From assembly GCA_023230455.1 (NCBI GenBank), contig JALNXH010000007.1, forward strand, positions 77,142 through 141,141: DNA of 64,000 bases, given 5' to 3'. Origin of the DNA: Rhodocyclaceae bacterium (lineage in GTDB: Bacteria > Pseudomonadota > Gammaproteobacteria > Burkholderiales > Rhodocyclaceae). Both the position numbers and the translations under genes were made by a program. The first letter of the stretch is position 1; the number at the start of each line of letters is the position of its first letter. The notes below the pieces were generated by a model, which was not told where the DNA came from, did not search any database, and worked only from the letters and a program-made list of their open reading frames with translations. Shown here one piece after another: positions 7,970 to 17,318 of this stretch.

Positions 7970-9139
7970 ATGTTCGATGCGCCTCCCCTGCCCCATTACT
8001 TCTCTCCCGAGCACACACAATTCCGCGACACGCTGCGCGGATTCGTCGCCAGTGAGATCAGTCCCCACATCAACGACTGGGACGAAGCGGGAACTTTTCC
8101 GCGCGATCTTTACCGCAAGGCCGCTGCACTGGGAATTTTGGGCCTGGGATATCCCGAAAAATACGGCGGCACACCGGCGGACATCTTCTACCAGATCATC
8201 CTTGCCGAGGAATTCGCCCGCACCGGCAGCGGCGGTATCCAGGCGTCCATCAACTCTCATACCATCGCGCTGCCGCCGCTGATCGCCGCGGGCAGCGAGA
8301 CGCTGAAGCGGCACATCATCCCGTCCGTGATCGCCGGAGAAAAAATCGCCGCGCTGGCGGTGACCGAACCGTCGGGCGGCTCCGACGTGGCCAGCCTTTG
8401 TACGACCGCGATACGCGACGGCGACCATTACGTGGTCAGCGGCGAGAAGACCTTCATCACTTCCGGTATGCGCGCCGACTATCTCACTGTCGCCGTGCGT
8501 ACCGATCCCGCCGTCAAGGGCGCCGGAGGAATATCGGTGCTGATGATCGACGGCGACACCCCGGGGCTGACGCGGACGGAGCTTAAAAAAATGGGTTGGT
8601 GGTGTTCCGACACCGCCCATCTGCATTTCGATCATTGCCGCGTGCCGGCGACCAATCTGGTCGGTACCGAAAACCGGGGCTTCAAGACGCTGATGCACAA
8701 CTTCAACAGCGAGCGGCTTTTTCTCTCCGCCCTCGCTTACGGCTTCGCCCAGGTCTGCCTCGAGGAAGCGCTGGCATGGGCGCAGCAGCGCAAGACGTTC
8801 GGCCATCCGTTGGCGGAGCGACAGGTGATCCGCCACAAGCTGATGGACATGATGCTGCGCGTGGATGCCGCACGTTCCCTGGTTTACGACCTGGCCTATT
8901 GCATCGAGCACGGCCGCGGCAACACGGAACACCTCGTGGCCCGCATCTGCATGGCCAAGGTACTGTCGACCCAGGCGATGCAGTTCTGCGCCGACCAGGC
9001 AGTACAGATACTTGGCGGCATGGGTTTCATGCGCGGCACCCGCAGCGAGCGGATCTACCGCGAGGTGAAGGTGATGATGATCGGCGGTGGCTCGGAAGAA
9101 ATCATGAAGGATCTGGCGGCGCGCAAGATCGGCATCTGA
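7970..9139 (+). CDS. Acyl-CoA dehydrogenase
   Basis: 389 residues from the ATG at 7970. This start was preferred to an upstream one because homologues begin close to the first helix (FSPEHTQFRDTLRGF). The FAD/substrate signature AVTEPSGGSDVASL, the SGEKTFITSG stretch and the C-terminal QILGGMGFMRGTRSERIYREVK with the GGGSEEIM end are intact. The family introduces an alpha-beta double bond into acyl-CoA and passes electrons to ETF. The pattern near the end resembles isovaleryl-/medium-branched-chain members, but that is not enough to name the substrate. Confidence 0.92.
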   Translation: MFDAPPLPHYFSPEHTQFRDTLRGFVASEISPHINDWDEAGTFPRDLYRKAAALGILGLGYPEKYGGTPADIFYQIILAEEFARTGSGGIQASINSHTIALPPLIAAGSETLKRHIIPSVIAGEKIAALAVTEPSGGSDVASLCTTAIRDGDHYVVSGEKTFITSGMRADYLTVAVRTDPAVKGAGGISVLMIDGDTPGLTRTELKKMGWWCSDTAHLHFDHCRVPATNLVGTENRGFKTLMHNFNSERLFLSALAYGFAQVCLEEALAWAQQRKTFGHPLAERQVIRHKLMDMMLRVDAARSLVYDLAYCIEHGRGNTEHLVARICMAKVLSTQAMQFCADQAVQILGGMGFMRGTRSERIYREVKVMMIGGGSEEIMKDLAARKIGI

Positions 9140-9290
9140 TCCGCTTCGGACGGAACGCCGATTGGGGCCGCGCGGCGGGAAAGTCGACCAGGCAAACCAA
9201 CGGACAAGCTTTCCCCTCCCGAACGGCGACCCGCAGGCGCATGCGCTGCGAATCGCCGGTTCAGGCATGCCTGCGCCATCTCAAGCCGGT
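9140..9290. other. Spacer between convergent genes
   Basis: 151 bp between the acyl-CoA dehydrogenase and the convergent kinase gene. GC-rich; no convincing hairpin or ORF was seen. Confidence 0.5.
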
Positions 9291-10268
9291 TCAAGCCGCC
9301 GCGCGTTCGAGCGTCAGTTCGATAAAGCCGGGCAGTACCTTTCCCCAGGCTTCGAAGCGCGGATCGCGGGCACGGCCGATGCGGTGCAGATGAAAGCCGA
9401 GGGCAATGATGGCGGAGATCTTGCACAGCGCCAGGGCCTCGTACCGCCGCATGTCGTGGGCGGTGCGGTTGGTGGCGGCCTCCCATTCGCCGATCAGCCG
9501 TTCCCGCGACCACCAACCGGGAGCGTAGAAGCCGGCGGAAGCCAGCGCACGGTCGCCCTGGTCGTAGAAACAGGCCATATAGCCGAGGTCCGTCAACGGC
9601 TCACCGACGTGGGCCATTTCCCAATCCAGCAACGCCACCATCTGGCACTCGTTCCAGAGGCAGTTTCCGACCTTGGGATCGCCATGCACCGGCGACTCGG
9701 GGCCCGATGCCCGTGGCGGATTGCGCACCAGATCGTCGATCACATCGATCAGCATCTGAGACGATTCGGCGTTCTGGGCTACGTCGTACCAGTGGGCCGC
9801 CTGCTCGACCACCGAGGTGCGCGGACCGGGCATCAGGGCGGCCGGCATGCGATGCACCGCGGCGACGGCGGCGACCCACTGGGCGCACATACCGCTGCGC
9901 GCCTCGGGCGATGCCTTCGCGAACCATTCGGGCTCGGCGTATTCGTAGGCCTCGCCGTAGCGCCGTTCCATGAGGAAGAAGGGGTCGCCGATCACCGCCG
10001 CATCGAGGCATAGCTCATAGGCCTTCGGCACCGGCGGTGGATCTTCCCAGCTGCCGACCGCGGTGATGGCGCCGTACTCGCGGGCCATGTCGTAGGGCGG
10101 CAGCAGGCCCTCCTCCGAGGGCGGCATGCGCAGGATGCGGTTGAGGCCTTCGACCAGATAGGTCTCGTTCGAATGGCCGGTGGACAGGGCCTTCACGCCG
10201 GTGACCGCCTGGCCGTCGGTGAGGTAGGCGCGCAGGCCTTCCTCGAGTTGTCGCAGATCGCGGGACAT
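9291..10268 (-). CDS. APH-family phosphotransferase
   Basis: 325 residues of the aminoglycoside-phosphotransferase/choline-kinase fold. Near residue 50 is the RILRMPP nucleotide-lobe segment; the catalytic Brenner loop is HGDPKVGNCLW and the metal-binding segment LLDWEMAHVGEPLTDLG. Such kinases are common next to acyl-CoA dehydrogenase genes in CoA catabolism (ACAD10/FadE36-like context) and may phosphorylate hydroxy-acyl or alcohol intermediates rather than antibiotics. Last gene of the leftward unit, 13 bp after the preceding stop. A second member lies at 15642 on the other strand. Confidence 0.85.
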   Translation of the reverse strand: MSRDLRQLEEGLRAYLTDGQAVTGVKALSTGHSNETYLVEGLNRILRMPPSEEGLLPPYDMAREYGAITAVGSWEDPPPVPKAYELCLDAAVIGDPFFLMERRYGEAYEYAEPEWFAKASPEARSGMCAQWVAAVAAVHRMPAALMPGPRTSVVEQAAHWYDVAQNAESSQMLIDVIDDLVRNPPRASGPESPVHGDPKVGNCLWNECQMVALLDWEMAHVGEPLTDLGYMACFYDQGDRALASAGFYAPGWWSRERLIGEWEAATNRTAHDMRRYEALALCKISAIIALGFHLHRIGRARDPRFEAWGKVLPGFIELTLERAAA

Positions 10269-10281
10269 ACGTGCAACCCCG

Positions 10282-11445
10282 TCAGATATAGGAAACTTCG
10301 TCGTTCAGGCCGTATTCCTTCCATGCACCGACGAGGATCGTCTCGATGATGCCGTAGCCGACGGCATCCCCTTCCCGAACGCGGATGATGTTGTCGCGTA
10401 CCTGGTGGATGCGCGGCAGCGTGGCTTCGTCGCGGGTGTTGGCAATCTTCTCGCCTTCGACATTGAGCTTGCCGCGGTAATTGCCGTGCTTCTTGCCGTC
10501 GAAGCCGAGATAAAGCGCCGGGCCAAGATGGAAGCCGCTGTCGCCGACGACTTCGACATCGACTGTGCGGTCTTCGCCGGACAGCATGTCGTAGTGGATC
10601 TTGCCGCCAATGGGACGCCGCGTCAGCGGATCGTAGCTGAGCATCGGCCGCACGCGACCGACGCGATCCTGGCTGCCGTCGGCATGGTTGAGGTAGCCGG
10701 AGAAATAGATCGGCTTGTCGCGCGACGTTTGCAGGTAGTACTGATAGGCGTAGGTGCTGCCATCCGGACGTGTCAGCACCATCGGGCACCAGTGCAGCAG
10801 GAAACCGCCCTGGCCGAAGGCGCTTTCACCCCAGGCACGGCTCGGTCGCAGATCGGTGACATGGGCGCCGACGTCGAGGCGCACGCCCCAGGAGTGATCG
10901 CGGAAGGCGTACCAATCCTCGGTCTTGATCGTCTCGCGCTTGCCGTCGATCTCGATCCAGCCGCTGATCTTGCCGGCCTGGTGGTAGCGAATGATGTCCG
11001 AGACGATGCGCAGGCCGTTCTCGTCGCGTTGCAGGTGGCGGTCTTCGAGGAAGGGCACCATGACCGCTTCAAAGGTGACATCGAACATCAGCGGCAGGAT
11101 CTCGTTCTTGCCGAGCGCGAAGCGGACCTTCTTCATCGGCTCGATCACCTCGTAGGTCAGCGGACCGACGATGGTGCTCTCGACATCCGGCGACAATTCG
11201 CGACTCGCGCGCAACGTCCATTGCTCGTTGCCGCGCGAAATGCCCGCAAAGCCGTCCATGACATCGCGATTGTGATAGCGGCCGAGGCCGAAGTCGATCT
11301 GCAGCGAACCGTCCTTGCGCGGAATCGTGACCCAGATTTTCTCCGTCCAGGCCAGGTCGGATTCGCTGACGGTGGCAAAGGTGTCGGTGATCTGGTGATG
11401 AAGACGCTCGTCGGCGCCGAGCAGCTTGCCGATGTTGGGACCCAT
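10282..11445 (-). CDS. Uncharacterised catabolic-cluster protein, copy 1 (DUF7064/7065-like)
   Basis: 387 residues, no signal peptide or membrane segment seen. It shares clear blocks with the product of 17319-18434: FGLGRYHNRDVMDGFAG, FRDHSWGVR, and GDAVGYGII near the C-terminus. The many beta-strand-like alternations and the overall size recall large lipocalin-like proteins (AttH/carotenoid hydratase fold), and the family may be what Pfam lists as DUF7064/DUF7065; both statements are from memory and need checking. It sits between the aldehyde dehydrogenase and the APH kinase in one leftward operon. Function unknown; a role in binding or converting a hydrophobic substrate is inferred from context only. 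Confidence 0.7.
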   Translation of the reverse strand: MGPNIGKLLGADERLHHQITDTFATVSESDLAWTEKIWVTIPRKDGSLQIDFGLGRYHNRDVMDGFAGISRGNEQWTLRASRELSPDVESTIVGPLTYEVIEPMKKVRFALGKNEILPLMFDVTFEAVMVPFLEDRHLQRDENGLRIVSDIIRYHQAGKISGWIEIDGKRETIKTEDWYAFRDHSWGVRLDVGAHVTDLRPSRAWGESAFGQGGFLLHWCPMVLTRPDGSTYAYQYYLQTSRDKPIYFSGYLNHADGSQDRVGRVRPMLSYDPLTRRPIGGKIHYDMLSGEDRTVDVEVVGDSGFHLGPALYLGFDGKKHGNYRGKLNVEGEKIANTRDEATLPRIHQVRDNIIRVREGDAVGYGIIETILVGAWKEYGLNDEVSYI

Positions 11446-11499
11446 TGTGTTGCTCCTTCGATTGACTTTCTGGATAAATGATCGATTCGGCGTACGCAG

Positions 11500-12837
11500 T
11501 CAGGCCGCCGCCGGCACCGCCAGCATGGCGCGTTCGTGCGACAGTTCCTTGAAGCCGTGGATGCCGTGATAGCGGCCGATGCCGCTTTCGTTCACGCCGC
11601 CGAAGGGCAGTCGCGGTTCGAACCAGTGGGCCGCCCAGCCGTTGACGGTGACACCGCCCGACGAGGTTTCGAGCATCAGCGTGTCGATGAAGGTTTGGTC
11701 CTTGCTGAAAATGTACATGGCCAGCGGCTTGCCGCCGCGGCGCATGAAGGCGGCGATATCGGAAATGTCCTTATAGGTCATCACCGTCAGCAGCGGGCCG
11801 AAGACCTCCTCCTTCATGATCGTTGCGTCGAGGGGCACGCCGGTCAGAACCGTCGGATGGATGGTCAGATCCTCGGCCTCGGTCCTGCCGCCGAACGCGA
11901 TCTTCGCTCCGCGACTGACGGCGTCGTCGATATAACCTTTGACCCGCTCGAAGTTGCGCTTGTCGATGATGCGGGCGAAAGCCTGTTTGTTGATCTTGCC
12001 GTCGGCGTAATACGTGCCTTCGATGAAGGCGCGGGCTTGCTTGACGAATTCGTCCGCCAGATCCTCGCGCACCCAGGCCACGTCGGGGCAAAGGCAGACC
12101 TGGCCGGAGTTGAAGCAGCGCCCGGCGGCGATGGTGGCAGCGGCCAGCGGCAGATCGCTCGCTCGATCAACGACGGCCGGGCACTTGCCGCCGAGTTCGA
12201 GGGTGACCGAAGCCAAGTGCTTTGCCGCCGCCGCCATGACGGTGCGGCCGACCTTGGGACTGCCGGTGAAGAAGACATGATCGAAGGGCAGTTCGAGCAG
12301 CGCGTTGGCCAGTTCGACGCCACCTTCGAAGACGGCTCCTTCGCGCTCGTCGAACACATCGCGCAGTATCTTCGCCGAGATGGCGCTGGTAGCCGGCGCC
12401 ATCTCGTTGGGCTTGGCGATGAAGCAGTTGCCGGCGGCGACGATCGGCACCACGGGCTGGAACATCAGCAGGAAGGGGAAGTTCCACGCCGAAAACAGTA
12501 GGCAGACGCCGCGCGGCTCGTAGCGCATGATGGCGCGGGTGCCCTGGAGATGGGGCGAAGGTTCGATCTCGACGGGCTTCATCCAGCATTCGAGATTCGC
12601 CAGAGCGTCGTCGATGTCGCCGATCACGCCGGCCACCTCCGATTCCGCCTCGGCGGCCGGCTTGCGCAGGTCGCTGAACAGCGCCTGCTTGACGGCATCG
12701 GCATTGGCCAATATGGCGTCCTTGAGCTTTTGCAGCTTCAGCTTGCGCTGCGCGGCATTCGTTGCCTTGACAGTCCACTGGTGCGCCTTCTGCTGATCGA
12801 AGACGCGCTTCAGTTCCATGCTCAACACACTCACCAC
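11500..12837 (-). CDS. Aldehyde dehydrogenase
   Basis: 445 residues, the length of class-3-like (fatty/coniferyl) aldehyde dehydrogenases. A GTG at 12837 is preferred because GGGAGAAG lies seven bases upstream; an ATG six codons later is the alternative. The VTLELGGKCPAVV block holds the general-base glutamate, FNSGQVCLCPD the nucleophilic cysteine, and EVFGPLL a conserved structural motif. It oxidises an aldehyde to the acid with NAD(P)+. It follows the linalool-isomerase-like gene by about 70 bp, so it could oxidise the aldehyde derived from that enzyme's alcohol product. Confidence 0.92.
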   Translation of the reverse strand: MVSVLSMELKRVFDQQKAHQWTVKATNAAQRKLKLQKLKDAILANADAVKQALFSDLRKPAAEAESEVAGVIGDIDDALANLECWMKPVEIEPSPHLQGTRAIMRYEPRGVCLLFSAWNFPFLLMFQPVVPIVAAGNCFIAKPNEMAPATSAISAKILRDVFDEREGAVFEGGVELANALLELPFDHVFFTGSPKVGRTVMAAAAKHLASVTLELGGKCPAVVDRASDLPLAAATIAAGRCFNSGQVCLCPDVAWVREDLADEFVKQARAFIEGTYYADGKINKQAFARIIDKRNFERVKGYIDDAVSRGAKIAFGGRTEAEDLTIHPTVLTGVPLDATIMKEEVFGPLLTVMTYKDISDIAAFMRRGGKPLAMYIFSKDQTFIDTLMLETSSGGVTVNGWAAHWFEPRLPFGGVNESGIGRYHGIHGFKELSHERAMLAVPAAA

Positions 12838-12906
12838 GTTACTTCTCCCAAATAAAATTCCGCCGTCTTGGCACGACGGGGACGTACAAACGCCGTCGTG
12901 CTCGGC

Positions 12907-14850
12907 TTAAGCCCGCGGCAGGATATGCAGCGGCGTACGGCCGCGAAGGTCCACGCTGAGGGTGGCGCAGCCTTTGTCGTCGGCCTGGAAGCTGCGCTCG
13001 TTGCTGCCGCGGATTTCATAGCCGGCGCCCGGCACCAGACGCTCTATGCCGATGCTCTGCGGGCCATCGGTGACGCCCGCATAGAGCACCAGATCGAGAT
13101 CGTCGCCACGGCTGAACGCCTTGGCGACAAGCACCTCGGGATAACTCGCGGCGTTCAGGAACGGTCCCTTGAATACCGACTCCGGCGGTCCCTTGACGAA
13201 GGAGTTGCGGAAGTCGCCCGTGCCCATCAGCGTGCCCTCGGCCGCCCACAGGTTGGCCAGCGTCGAGCCCTTGGTGTAACGCAGCGCACCGCCGTTTTCC
13301 ATTTCCGGACCGCAATCCTGTTCCATCGAACGCAGGGCGGCCTCGGCCAGTTCGGTATCGCCGAACTCGCGTGCGCAGATCAGCACCGCGGCGTAGGCAA
13401 AGAGCATTCCCGGACGGTAGTTGCCGGCATCGATGGTATCGATGAAACTGAGCAACTCTTTAGGCAGGGTCAGCCGCGTGTTGCCGTCCTTGTCCGGCGC
13501 CAGGCAGAAAGCCAGTTCCTTGCGTCCGATGGCCCAGAGGCGGCGGGCGAAGTCGGGCGAGAATACGTTGGCGAAGAAGGCGAAGCCCGCCTCGCCGGTG
13601 TAGAAGGGCATCTCGATGCCGGTCCAGTAGGAACGCAGGCCGACGATCGAACCCTTGGGATCGATGAACTCGGTCTCCAGCATGTGCATCCACTCGGGCA
13701 GCGCCTGTTCCGCGTGCTTGGTCTTGTAGAGCGCATCGTGGACCACCAGCGCGTTCATGCCGTACATGTTGCAGATCGGATAGACCCAGTTCGGCTCGCA
13801 GGGATAAAGACAGAAGTCGGAGCGCTTGAAGTTGTCCACCACCGACTGCACGACGCTGTGGAAATCGTGGGTATAGGCCGTGCGCTCGTTGAGCTTGAAG
13901 GTCAGCGCACCGGGCTCGGCGTAGTAGCGATCGCCCGAATTGAGCATGTAGGAGCCGACGTGCATGCCGTACCAGCCGGTCAGCATGATGTTGTCCTTGC
14001 GCGCAGGATCGAAATTGCTGAAGTTGAAGTGCCCCCACATCGATTCGAGCACCCAGTAGTCCCACACCCGCTTGACCAGGTAGGTGTCGACCACATTGCG
14101 TCCTGCCTGGCGCAGATAGCCCTGGAAGCTCGGCGCATAGTGTCCCTGTAGCATGCCGAGGGCGAAGCCGAGGTGGTTGATCTGGTAGCGCAGAGCTGCC
14201 GGCTGGAACTGATCGATGATGGTGTAACCCTTGTACTCGCCGACCGGTTGCAAGGCCAGATCGAGAATGAAGCGCGCGGCCTTGAGTTGGTCCGGCGTCA
14301 GCTCGCGCTCGCCAGCGATCGGCTCCACCGCAGCGCGTTGGTTGACCTCGGCCAGCGAGTCGGCGTAAAAGGTCTGGCGCAGCTTGAAGTGCTCGGCATC
14401 CTTGGCATGCCGTTTCGCATTGCGATATTGGCCGTAGAAAAATGTCGCCGCCGCCGCTGCGGGGGCCAAGTAGTAGGCCGGCACCCAAACCGCATCGCCA
14501 GCCAGCAAGCCGGCCAACACAGCGGTGCCAAGCCAGACCGTCAGCGGCGCGACCACCATTCCGGCCCAGAACCAGGCGATGACCGAAATCCAGAAGATGA
14601 AGACAGTGACCGGGAACAACACCATCCACCAACCGCCGACGGCGAGGAAGCCACTGCCCGGCATGAACAGACCAAGGCCCGCAGCCTGCCAGGCCGGCGA
14701 TTTCCCGAGCAGGATGGGGAGCACCGCGAGCAGGCAAAGCATGCCGTAAAGCATCGCTGTACGGCGATGACGCGAGGCGGTCAACGGGCCTTTCGATCCG
14801 CTGAACAGTTCGAGCGGGCGATTCAGATAGGTGCCTTGAACATTGGCCAC
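12907..14850 (-). CDS. Membrane-anchored linalool dehydratase/isomerase-family protein
   Basis: 647 residues from a GTG at 14850 preceded by CGGAGGAA. Residues about 30-140 hold three to four membrane segments. The remaining ~480 residues match the alpha-alpha barrel of linalool dehydratase-isomerase (Ldi): VKRVWDYW, KDNIMLTGWYG, and above all PCEPNWVYPICN, in which C351 and C360 keep the nine-residue spacing of the two active-site cysteines C171/C180 of the Castellaniella enzyme (compared from memory). An aspartate (D213, IIDQFQP) may match its D39. The position of its catalytic H129 appears to be Trp here. Size and N-terminal anchor recall the membrane-bound linalool isomerase of Thauera linaloolentis. 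Likely reaction: tertiary/primary allylic alcohol isomerisation or (de)hydration; substrate uncertain. Confidence 0.72.
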   Translation of the reverse strand: MANVQGTYLNRPLELFSGSKGPLTASRHRRTAMLYGMLCLLAVLPILLGKSPAWQAAGLGLFMPGSGFLAVGGWWMVLFPVTVFIFWISVIAWFWAGMVVAPLTVWLGTAVLAGLLAGDAVWVPAYYLAPAAAAATFFYGQYRNAKRHAKDAEHFKLRQTFYADSLAEVNQRAAVEPIAGERELTPDQLKAARFILDLALQPVGEYKGYTIIDQFQPAALRYQINHLGFALGMLQGHYAPSFQGYLRQAGRNVVDTYLVKRVWDYWVLESMWGHFNFSNFDPARKDNIMLTGWYGMHVGSYMLNSGDRYYAEPGALTFKLNERTAYTHDFHSVVQSVVDNFKRSDFCLYPCEPNWVYPICNMYGMNALVVHDALYKTKHAEQALPEWMHMLETEFIDPKGSIVGLRSYWTGIEMPFYTGEAGFAFFANVFSPDFARRLWAIGRKELAFCLAPDKDGNTRLTLPKELLSFIDTIDAGNYRPGMLFAYAAVLICAREFGDTELAEAALRSMEQDCGPEMENGGALRYTKGSTLANLWAAEGTLMGTGDFRNSFVKGPPESVFKGPFLNAASYPEVLVAKAFSRGDDLDLVLYAGVTDGPQSIGIERLVPGAGYEIRGSNERSFQADDKGCATLSVDLRGRTPLHILPRA

Positions 14851-15010
14851 AGGATTTCCTCCGTAGGTGCGCCTTGGCGTCGCGCGCAGAATCGCGCGCA
14901 CCGTCGCCGGCGTTTGTGTGCGAACAGGAATTGGAACGCTGAGGCAGCACCCTACCCTTCGCCTCAACCTCGCGCTTGCGATAACTGGCTACGCCCCCAG
15001 CGGGAGGCGT

Positions 15011-15358
15011 TCAGCGGTAAATCCTGGAAGGATTGGAGGGATCCTCAGCCGGCGTTGTGCAGACTTCCGCCGGTGGAACGCCCAGCAGGGAGCCGACCGT
15101 CGTCGCCCCTTGCAACAGATGGTCGCGATGTTCGTAGAGCAGGTTGCCGGCAAAGGACAATTCGGCGCTGAGCAGCAGCACAAGGCCGGCACGAATCCAA
15201 GGACGGCGCAGCAACGCGATCATCCGGCTGCGCAGGACCTCCGCCGCATTTTCCGCCCGGGCGTAGGCGCGCGCCGGCATCCCCAGCCAGCACCTGACGC
15301 GCCGCCAAGCCGCGAACACCTGGCAAACCAGCAACAGTCCGAATGCGCAACAGGCCAT
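15011..15358 (-). CDS. Small membrane protein upstream of Ldi-like gene
   Basis: 115 residues with a good GAGGAGGA ribosome-binding site before its ATG. Two hydrophobic stretches (residues 1-17 and about 57-72) flank a basic, arginine-rich middle, so it should be an inner-membrane protein with two segments. The C-terminal end is Pro/Thr-rich. No family recognised. It is the first gene of the leftward unit, 160 bp ahead of the linalool-isomerase-like gene, and may be its membrane partner. Confidence 0.6.
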   Translation of the reverse strand: MACCAFGLLLVCQVFAAWRRVRCWLGMPARAYARAENAAEVLRSRMIALLRRPWIRAGLVLLLSAELSFAGNLLYEHRDHLLQGATTVGSLLGVPPAEVCTTPAEDPSNPSRIYR

Positions 15359-15641
15359 GCACGATCCTCCTCAAAGTCGACCGTCTTCCCTCCGTTAGAT
15401 AGCATAGATCACGAAGGTTCAACGACCGGGCGCAACGACTATACCGCCCGATCGGCATTTCCGGAATCCGCAAGCCGTCGCGAGACGGTATGTCACCCGC
15501 CGTCCGAATCCGCCGATTTTGCACTCTCCGACGCTCGCCTCTACACTCCCCCGCCACCCCTTAAGGAGTGGCGACGGCGATACCCCGGCGCTTATCATTG
15601 CCTCGCCGCCGCCCCATGAGCTGACCGAACTTTATCGATCG
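15359..15641. promoter_or_regulatory. Divergent spacer of the Ldi-like island
   Basis: 283 bp between the two divergent units. It presumably holds both promoters; no strong palindrome is seen. The reading frame of the rightward kinase is open through much of it, so part could be coding if an upstream start is used. Confidence 0.4.
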
Positions 15642-16685
15642 ATGACCAGATTAAATCCCGAGTCGCCGCAAGCCGGCTCAAACCTCCAGGATGACAGCCG
15701 ACTGCGCCTGCGTCTGGCCGCCTATCTGCAAACCCAGACCGGCCGCGCCTGGACCCTCGGCCCCTTCACCCGCTATGCGGTCGGCTTTTCCTGGATCACC
15801 TTCGGGTTCACCGCCTGTGAGGAAGGCGCCGAGGAACACGGCCTGATTCTGCGCCTCGGCCCGCCCTACGGACTGTTCGCGCCCTACAGCGCGCAACCCC
15901 AGTTCGCCGCGCTGAAGGTGCTCGAAGGCAGCGCCGTACCGGCGCCCCGAGCCTACTGGTGGAGCGACGATGCGGCGATTCTCGGCGCACCGTTTTTCGT
16001 CAGCGAGCGGGTGGCAGGCACGGCGCCGGTACCCTGGGGTACGGGCGAAGGCTCCGGGTTCGAGGACGGCTACCGGCGCCGGATCGGCGCACAGTTCGTC
16101 TCAGCGCTGGCCGCATTGCACCGCCAGGAATGGCACGGCCAGGGATTCGACGACACGGTGACGGCGGGCAACGCGGCGAAGATCCAGCTCGACTTCTGGG
16201 AGCAGGCCCGCGAACGCTGGGCGCTGCGCCCCTATCCGATGCTGCACCGGGCGCTGCGCTGGCTGCGCCGCAACCTGCCGCAAGCGCCGCGGGTGAGCCT
16301 GGTGCATGGCGACTACCGGCTGGGCAATTTTCTCGAACAGGACGGCCGCATCACGGCCATCCTCGACTGGGAGCTGGTACATCCGGGCGACCCGCACGAA
16401 GACCTCGGCTGGGCCTTCCTGCCACAATATGCGATGGGCTCCGGACTGATCTGCCGGCTGGTGTCGCGCGACGAATTCATCGCCCAGTACCAGCGCGAGA
16501 GCGGCATTGCAGTTAACGAGCAGTCGCTGCATTTTTATCGGGTATTCGCGCTGGTCAAGCTGGCGCTGACCCATATCGCCGCCGTGCGCTGCTTCGAGGA
16601 CGGCCGTTTCAACGACATGCGGATGCCTGCGATGGGCACCCAGATCGCGCCGGTACTGCGCCAGATCGAGAAGATGCTGCCGTGA
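15642..16685 (+). CDS. APH-family phosphotransferase, second copy
   Basis: 347 residues from the ATG at 15642; the frame extends 41 codons upstream, but that stretch is proline/histidine-rich and unlike a protein N-terminus. The kinase core is intact: HGDYRLGNFL catalytic loop and AILDWELVHPGDPHEDLGW metal-binding loop. Same family as the kinase at 9291-10268 but clearly diverged. First gene of the rightward unit, followed by a long palindromic repeat. It likely phosphorylates a small catabolic intermediate; antibiotic resistance is not indicated by the context. Confidence 0.84.
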   Translation: MTRLNPESPQAGSNLQDDSRLRLRLAAYLQTQTGRAWTLGPFTRYAVGFSWITFGFTACEEGAEEHGLILRLGPPYGLFAPYSAQPQFAALKVLEGSAVPAPRAYWWSDDAAILGAPFFVSERVAGTAPVPWGTGEGSGFEDGYRRRIGAQFVSALAALHRQEWHGQGFDDTVTAGNAAKIQLDFWEQARERWALRPYPMLHRALRWLRRNLPQAPRVSLVHGDYRLGNFLEQDGRITAILDWELVHPGDPHEDLGWAFLPQYAMGSGLICRLVSRDEFIAQYQRESGIAVNEQSLHFYRVFALVKLALTHIAAVRCFEDGRFNDMRMPAMGTQIAPVLRQIEKMLP

Positions 16686-16695
16686 GTAAAGCGAT

Positions 16696-16820
16696 CAACC
16701 ACGGGGAACACGGGGAAAGACCCATGTGCGCAAAGCCAGGGTACGTTGCCCGGTCGTCGAGCACGAAAGATCGTCGGCCGCGCCACGGTTTCCCTGTGTT
16801 CCCCGTGCCCCCCGTGGTTC
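16696..16820. repeat. CCACGGGG/CCCCGTGG palindromic repeat, copy 1
   Basis: 125-bp element whose ends are inverted (AACCACGGGGAACACGGGG at the left; CCCCGTGCCCCCCGTGGTT at the right), with a unique 80-bp interior. The arms consist of tandem ~9-base TTCCCCGTG units. It begins 11 bp after the kinase stop and ends 17 bp before the next start. Two further copies occur at 27999 and 30082. Confidence 0.85.
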
Positions 16821-16836
16821 AACAAAAGGCTCCCGG

Positions 16837-17310
16837 ATGAACAACTCCCTTCCCCGGCTGATCGACGGCATGATCGCCACCCTGCGCAACGAAGTGATTC
16901 CCCACGTCGACGGCGAGTTCGCCCGCGGCCAGGCCTACGGGCTGATCTACATGCTCAACAGCCTGCGCCTACGCGCCGACTGGTCGCCCGCCTTCGTCGG
17001 CGAACAACTGGCGGCGCAGCGGGAACTGGCGATGATGCTACAAGACTTGGGCGTCGAAGCGTCGCTGCTGCCCGAAGCCGGCTCAGCGGACGGCATCGAC
17101 ATGCGTGCGCTGGAAGCGTGCCGCGACGACAACGACCGCCGCGTCTGTGCGCTGCTCGACTGGATCGACGACCAGCGCTCGACGCTCGCCCCGCAGCGTG
17201 CCGCGGCCATCGACGAGGCGCTGCGCCGCTACATGCAGCGGCAGCTCAAGTGGGAGCTGTCCACCTCGGCCAAACCCATGTTCGCCGAAATCTCCAGCGG
17301 ATCGGAATAG
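16837..17310 (+). CDS. Hypothetical helical protein
   Basis: 157 residues, start ATG 16837 just after the palindromic repeat. Predicted by eye to be all-helical and amphipathic, without signal peptide, membrane segment or metal-binding motif. Codon use matches its neighbours. It ends 8 bp before the start of the unknown-family gene, so the two are probably cotranslated. No family recognised; the counterpart unit on the other strand has no obvious homologue. Confidence 0.65.
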   Translation: MNNSLPRLIDGMIATLRNEVIPHVDGEFARGQAYGLIYMLNSLRLRADWSPAFVGEQLAAQRELAMMLQDLGVEASLLPEAGSADGIDMRALEACRDDNDRRVCALLDWIDDQRSTLAPQRAAAIDEALRRYMQRQLKWELSTSAKPMFAEISSGSE

Positions 17311-17318
17311 GAAAAACC

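Noticed and set aside
7940..9268. 442-codon minus-strand frame
   Set aside because: Antisense shadow of the acyl-CoA dehydrogenase gene.
16746..17318. N-terminal extension of unknown-family copy 2
   Set aside because: Overlaps the 157-residue gene in another frame; arginine-rich, non-homologous to copy 1. ATG 17319 is the better start.
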